Assembly (NCBI GenBank): GCA_037388705.1
Contig: JARRJY010000053.1
Location: forward strand, 1-43,996
Direction: 5' to 3'
DNA: 43,996 nt
Source: JARRJY01 sp037388705
GTDB lineage: Bacteria; Pseudomonadota; Gammaproteobacteria; UBA6429; Thiohalophilaceae
The notes under the pieces were generated by a model. The model saw nothing but the letters and a program-made list of their open reading frames with translations. It did not search any database and was not told where the DNA came from. Position 1 is the first letter of the stretch, and each line of letters begins with the position of its first letter. This document shows positions 41,229-43,996 of this stretch, piece after piece. A program made the position numbers and the translations under genes.

Positions 41229-42649
41229 TAGTCTGGCACTTTTAATGCCAGAAACTCGGGATGATCATTTCGATGGATCAGAACTGGCACAGACTTGCCG
41301 TCTGGTAAGTCTTTTACCAGTTTACGAAATTGTTCAGTATTTTTTACTTCCTTGTTGTTTATCATCAGGATAATGTCACCTTGATGTAATCCTGCATCTC
41401 TTGCAGCACCTTTTGTAACTTCAGTTATTACAACACCACGACTATCTCCCTCGAGTCGTTTACGTTGCTGTGCGCTAAGATTTTCCACGACAACGCCGAG
41501 CCGGCCAGTATTTACCTGCTTGGTCTCGGAACTTTCTTCAGCCAGTTCATCTTCTGATGGTAGTTCCCCTACCTTCACCCAAAGTGTTACTTGTTTTCCT
41601 TCACGAATCACCTTGACCTTAACTTTTGTATTAATAGGGGTACGACCAACTGCCAATGGTAGATCAGATGAACGGTGGATATCCCTACCATCAAATTTGA
41701 TCACCACGTCTCCCACCTTGAAGCCTGCTTTCGAGGCCGGGCTATCATCGAGCACTCGCAATACCACTGCACCTCGCGGTTGTTTCATACCGAACGATTC
41801 CGCCAGTTCCCGGTTAACATCCTGAATCAATACACCTAACCAGCCTCGGGAAACCTTACCCTTGGTTTTAAGTTGTTTAACAACGTCCATTGCCACATCA
41901 ACCGGAATTGCAAACGACAAACCCATAAAGCCACCGGTTCGACTATAGATTTGAGAATTAATCCCTACGACTTCACCTTTAAGATTAAATAAAGGCCCTC
42001 CTGAGTTGCCTGGATTAATTGCTACGTCTGTCTGAATAAATGGCACATAGTTTTCACTCGGTAAATTTCTGCCCATGGCGCTGACAACACCTACAGAAAC
42101 AGAATGATCAAAACCAAATGGCGAACCAATAGCCATGACCCATTCGCCAACTTTCAGGGAGTCTGAACGCCCCACTTCTACGGTAGGCAGATTGTCAGCA
42201 TCAATTTTAAGTAATGCGACGTCACTACGTGGATCACTGCCGATAACCTCTGCTTTAAGTTCACGTCTATCATTAAGGCGAACGATGATTTCGTCTGCAT
42301 TTCGAATCACATGGTGATTTGTAACCACGTAACCATCTTTATCAATGATGAACCCTGAACCCAAAGATTGCCTGTTAAACTCTTCAATACCCTCACCTTC
42401 TTCACCAAAAAAACGCCGAAAGAAATCTTCAAAAGGTGAGCCTTCCGGAATTCCAGGCATTTCGAAATCTTTTGGCAAGTGCCTGGAACGTTTAACTTTT
42501 TGTTTGGTGCTGATATTTACGACTGCCGCACCATTATCAGCTGCAAGTTCAGTAAAATCAGGTAAATCACCGGCTACGGCATACTGACTAGATAAAACCG
42601 CAAAAACAAGAACCAGAAAAAAACCAATACGTTTTAATTCAACAGACAT
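41228..42649 (-). CDS. mucD: Periplasmic serine protease MucD/DegQ
   Basis: A 473-residue HtrA-type protease and chaperone that degrades misfolded periplasmic proteins. It has a signal peptide (RIGFFLVLVFAVLSSQYAVAGD), a trypsin-like domain with His113 (TNHHVI), Asp143 (SDVALLKID) and Ser216 (NPGNSGGPL), and two PDZ domains (about 255-350 and 380-465). The ATG at 42649 gives the expected signal peptide; a TTG two codons upstream is unlikely. In Pseudomonas the mucD gene follows mucB-mucC (rseB-rseC), as here, and its product restrains the sigma-E-like AlgU response. Regulation by the envelope stress sigma factor is therefore likely. Confidence 0.96.
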   Translation of the reverse strand: MSVELKRIGFFLVLVFAVLSSQYAVAGDLPDFTELAADNGAAVVNISTKQKVKRSRHLPKDFEMPGIPEGSPFEDFFRRFFGEEGEGIEEFNRQSLGSGFIIDKDGYVVTNHHVIRNADEIIVRLNDRRELKAEVIGSDPRSDVALLKIDADNLPTVEVGRSDSLKVGEWVMAIGSPFGFDHSVSVGVVSAMGRNLPSENYVPFIQTDVAINPGNSGGPLFNLKGEVVGINSQIYSRTGGFMGLSFAIPVDVAMDVVKQLKTKGKVSRGWLGVLIQDVNRELAESFGMKQPRGAVVLRVLDDSPASKAGFKVGDVVIKFDGRDIHRSSDLPLAVGRTPINTKVKVKVIREGKQVTLWVKVGELPSEDELAEESSETKQVNTGRLGVVVENLSAQQRKRLEGDSRGVVITEVTKGAARDAGLHQGDIILMINNKEVKNTEQFRKLVKDLPDGKSVPVLIHRNDHPEFLALKVPD

Positions 42650-42679
42650 ATGCAAACCTTTAATATTTAAACAACACTA

Positions 42680-43132
42680 CTATGAAATTAGCTTTTTTAA
42701 CAACACGGGTTGAAAGCGACTATCATTTTTAATTTTTCGATTAAATTTTTTCACAAAACTTAATGCCAAAATAAATCCTGCAGTTGCAAAACCAATAATC
42801 CATAATTCATTTTCAACATTTAACCATTGCTGCGAAAACCACTGTCCAATTAGCGCAAAAACAAACAAACCAATTATTGGTATTAGGTAGACCATAAAAG
42901 AGCCGAGTAACAGTGCATTTTCATGCAGTCCAACAAGCACCCTGTCACCCACCTGGAGATTGAGCGTATTGATCGTGGTGATTTGGCTGGATTTTTTTCC
43001 TAGGGTTTTAGCAAATACTGCCGTACCACAACCTGTTTTAGCTGCACATGTGCCACAGGTACTTTGCCGTTGCGCTTCAAGTAATACCTGCCCATCATGA
43101 ATATCGATAACAGTTGCAACTTCTTCGATCAT
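42680..43132 (-). CDS. rseC: RseC/MucC-family sigma-E modulator
   Basis: A 150-residue inner-membrane protein: a cysteine-rich N-terminus (STCGTCAAKTGCG, about 24-36) that could bind an iron-sulphur cluster or metal, followed by two membrane helices (about 78-97 and 105-123). It belongs to the RseC/MucC family, which modulates sigma-E and the SoxR-reducing system in other bacteria. It overlaps rseB by 4 bases (ATGA) and precedes mucD by 30 bases, the standard order mucB-mucC-mucD. Confidence 0.92.
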   Translation of the reverse strand: MIEEVATVIDIHDGQVLLEAQRQSTCGTCAAKTGCGTAVFAKTLGKKSSQITTINTLNLQVGDRVLVGLHENALLLGSFMVYLIPIIGLFVFALIGQWFSQQWLNVENELWIIGFATAGFILALSFVKKFNRKIKNDSRFQPVLLKKLIS

Positions 43133-43996
43133 TTTCTTCTGACTGATTTGCTGATCATTTTTATTGATGCCAGTGGTGCCTCACCAACAACAGTAACATG
43201 ATAGCCATCCAGTTTATGCCCATGAGCATGAACAGCCCCCATGCGTGAACTACCAACCAGGTTATCTTTTTCATTCATGTCTTTTTCGATAAACACAGAA
43301 ATAGATGACAGACCATCAGAAAACACCATATGTTCAACAGGCATACTATTTTTAGGCGCCATATGTTTGCTCTGCATATCCGGCATAAATCCTTTTGGTA
43401 AAGTTAACACTTCCCAGTCACTGATTTTCTTGACTTGATCAGGTTCTGGTTCTGCTGCCTCATACCAGTTGAATTCCTTGCCAGAAACGGCAGGCATTAA
43501 CCATGACGCAGGAATCTCATCAACAAAGTTGATTTGTGTGAACATGAACTGTTCAAGTTTTCTGGAATTCTCGTTTAATAAATGAGTTTTTAACAAGAGC
43601 CCTGTTTTCTTATCAACCCATAAACTATGGCCATAGCGTAAATTGTCTTTTGGTGTTATTACAATTTTTAAAGTTTTACGACCCGCAACCCGGCTACCGT
43701 CAACCAGTTTAAAATCATAATTAGGCATCAGGCGGTCAATCGAAGTTGGAAACATTGGTGGAAACTGACTGGAAGGACGACTCTTTTCAACTACGACGGT
43801 TTGGGTATCCGGTAAAATGCATGTAACCGAGTTGCCTTTACGTATTACTTCTCGCCCACTGCCATCCATGGATACCAGTCGTTCTTTTTCATCCTTTTCT
43901 GATGCGCTATGAATAATACGCATTGAACTTAGTTGATCTTTTTGCCCATACACAAAGGTTCCTTCATAATTAAGCGTGTGGGCAGCAGTGTGCATT
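43129..43996 (-). CDS. rseB: Sigma-E regulatory protein RseB/MucB, 5' end cut by window
   Basis: The last 288 or so residues of RseB, the periplasmic protein that binds the anti-sigma factor RseA and senses mislocalised lipoproteins and LPS. The visible part starts within the N-terminal domain (NYEGTFVYGQKDQLSSMRIIH) and runs through VDKKTGLLLKTHLLNE to the C-terminal domain (MGAVHAHGHKLDGYHVTVVGEAPLASIKMI). The frame is open at the right edge, so the signal peptide and the upstream rseA and rpoE genes should lie just outside. Its end overlaps rseC by 4 bases. Confidence 0.95.
   Translation of the reverse strand, partial: MHTAAHTLNYEGTFVYGQKDQLSSMRIIHSASEKDEKERLVSMDGSGREVIRKGNSVTCILPDTQTVVVEKSRPSSQFPPMFPTSIDRLMPNYDFKLVDGSRVAGRKTLKIVITPKDNLRYGHSLWVDKKTGLLLKTHLLNENSRKLEQFMFTQINFVDEIPASWLMPAVSGKEFNWYEAAEPEPDQVKKISDWEVLTLPKGFMPDMQSKHMAPKNSMPVEHMVFSDGLSSISVFIEKDMNEKDNLVGSSRMGAVHAHGHKLDGYHVTVVGEAPLASIKMISKSVRRK

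Noticed and set aside
1..43996. CRISPR arrays, tRNA or rRNA genes, insertion sequences, prophage
   Set aside because: I saw no repeat-spacer pattern, no cloverleaf or ribosomal sequence, and no transposase, integrase or phage structural gene.

Overview
The window is chromosomal DNA of a non-enteric gammaproteobacterium of moderate to low GC. The evidence is family content and gene order: CsiV, RseB/RseC/MucD, LolD, SirB2, MsbA-LpxK-KdsB, and blocks ordered as in Pseudomonas (exbB-exbD-lpxK-Trm112-kdsB; mfd-csiV-methylthioinosine phosphorylase-nagZ; mucB-mucC-mucD-lepA-lepB-DUF4845-rnc-era-recO-pdxJ-acpS; cysM-rlmD). The species cannot be named from this stretch. I see no tRNA, rRNA, CRISPR array, insertion sequence or phage gene. 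No gene-free stretch exceeds 300 bases; the longest is 10396-10630 (235 bases). The assembly has three unresolved bases at 8092-8094.

Layout. 1-5426 (+): the end of an AmmeMemoRadiSam-type radical SAM gene, then a tripartite MacB-like exporter (adaptor, ATPase, two permeases) and a coupled 93-residue unknown. 5444-10395: an accessory-looking envelope group with an anchored pilin-like/ankyrin fusion, an M50 intramembrane protease, a DUF2167 protein, a 67-residue membrane protein and an orphan PAS histidine kinase. 10631-15400 (-): the lipid A/LPS operon exbB-exbD-msbA-lpxK-Trm112-kdsB. 15503-18988: a divergent CsrA, a DUF2062 protein, lolD, one Lol permease broken by a one-base frameshift, and sfsA. 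19116-21301: four small envelope genes. 21385-26604: mfd, sirB2, def and csiV. 26645-33967 (-): a tight nine-gene operon cysM-exonuclease-rlmD-CYTH-YkuD-nagZ-mscS-hpt-mtiP. 34067-34441 (+): a free-standing Hpt phosphotransfer protein. 34438-43996 (-): the sigma-E/housekeeping cluster rseB-rseC-mucD-glutaredoxin-lepA-lepB-DUF4845-rnc-era-recO-pdxJ-acpS.

How the genes fit together. Envelope construction and care dominates: LPS flipping and lipid A synthesis, lipoprotein export, periplasmic stress sensing and proteolysis, and muropeptide recycling. Purine salvage is represented by mtiP plus hpt. The observations most worth following are: (1) a fusion of a pilin-like ectodomain to ankyrin repeats without a prepilin leader; (2) an intact PolB-like 3'-5' exonuclease that has lost or changed several expected catalytic acidic residues; (3) a YkuD protein without a signal peptide next to nagZ, which looks like a cytosolic L,D-carboxypeptidase; (4) three separated pieces resembling a Gac/Rsm circuit (a lone BarA-type Hpt protein, a divergent CsrA, an orphan kinase); and (5) a single frameshifted Lol permease.
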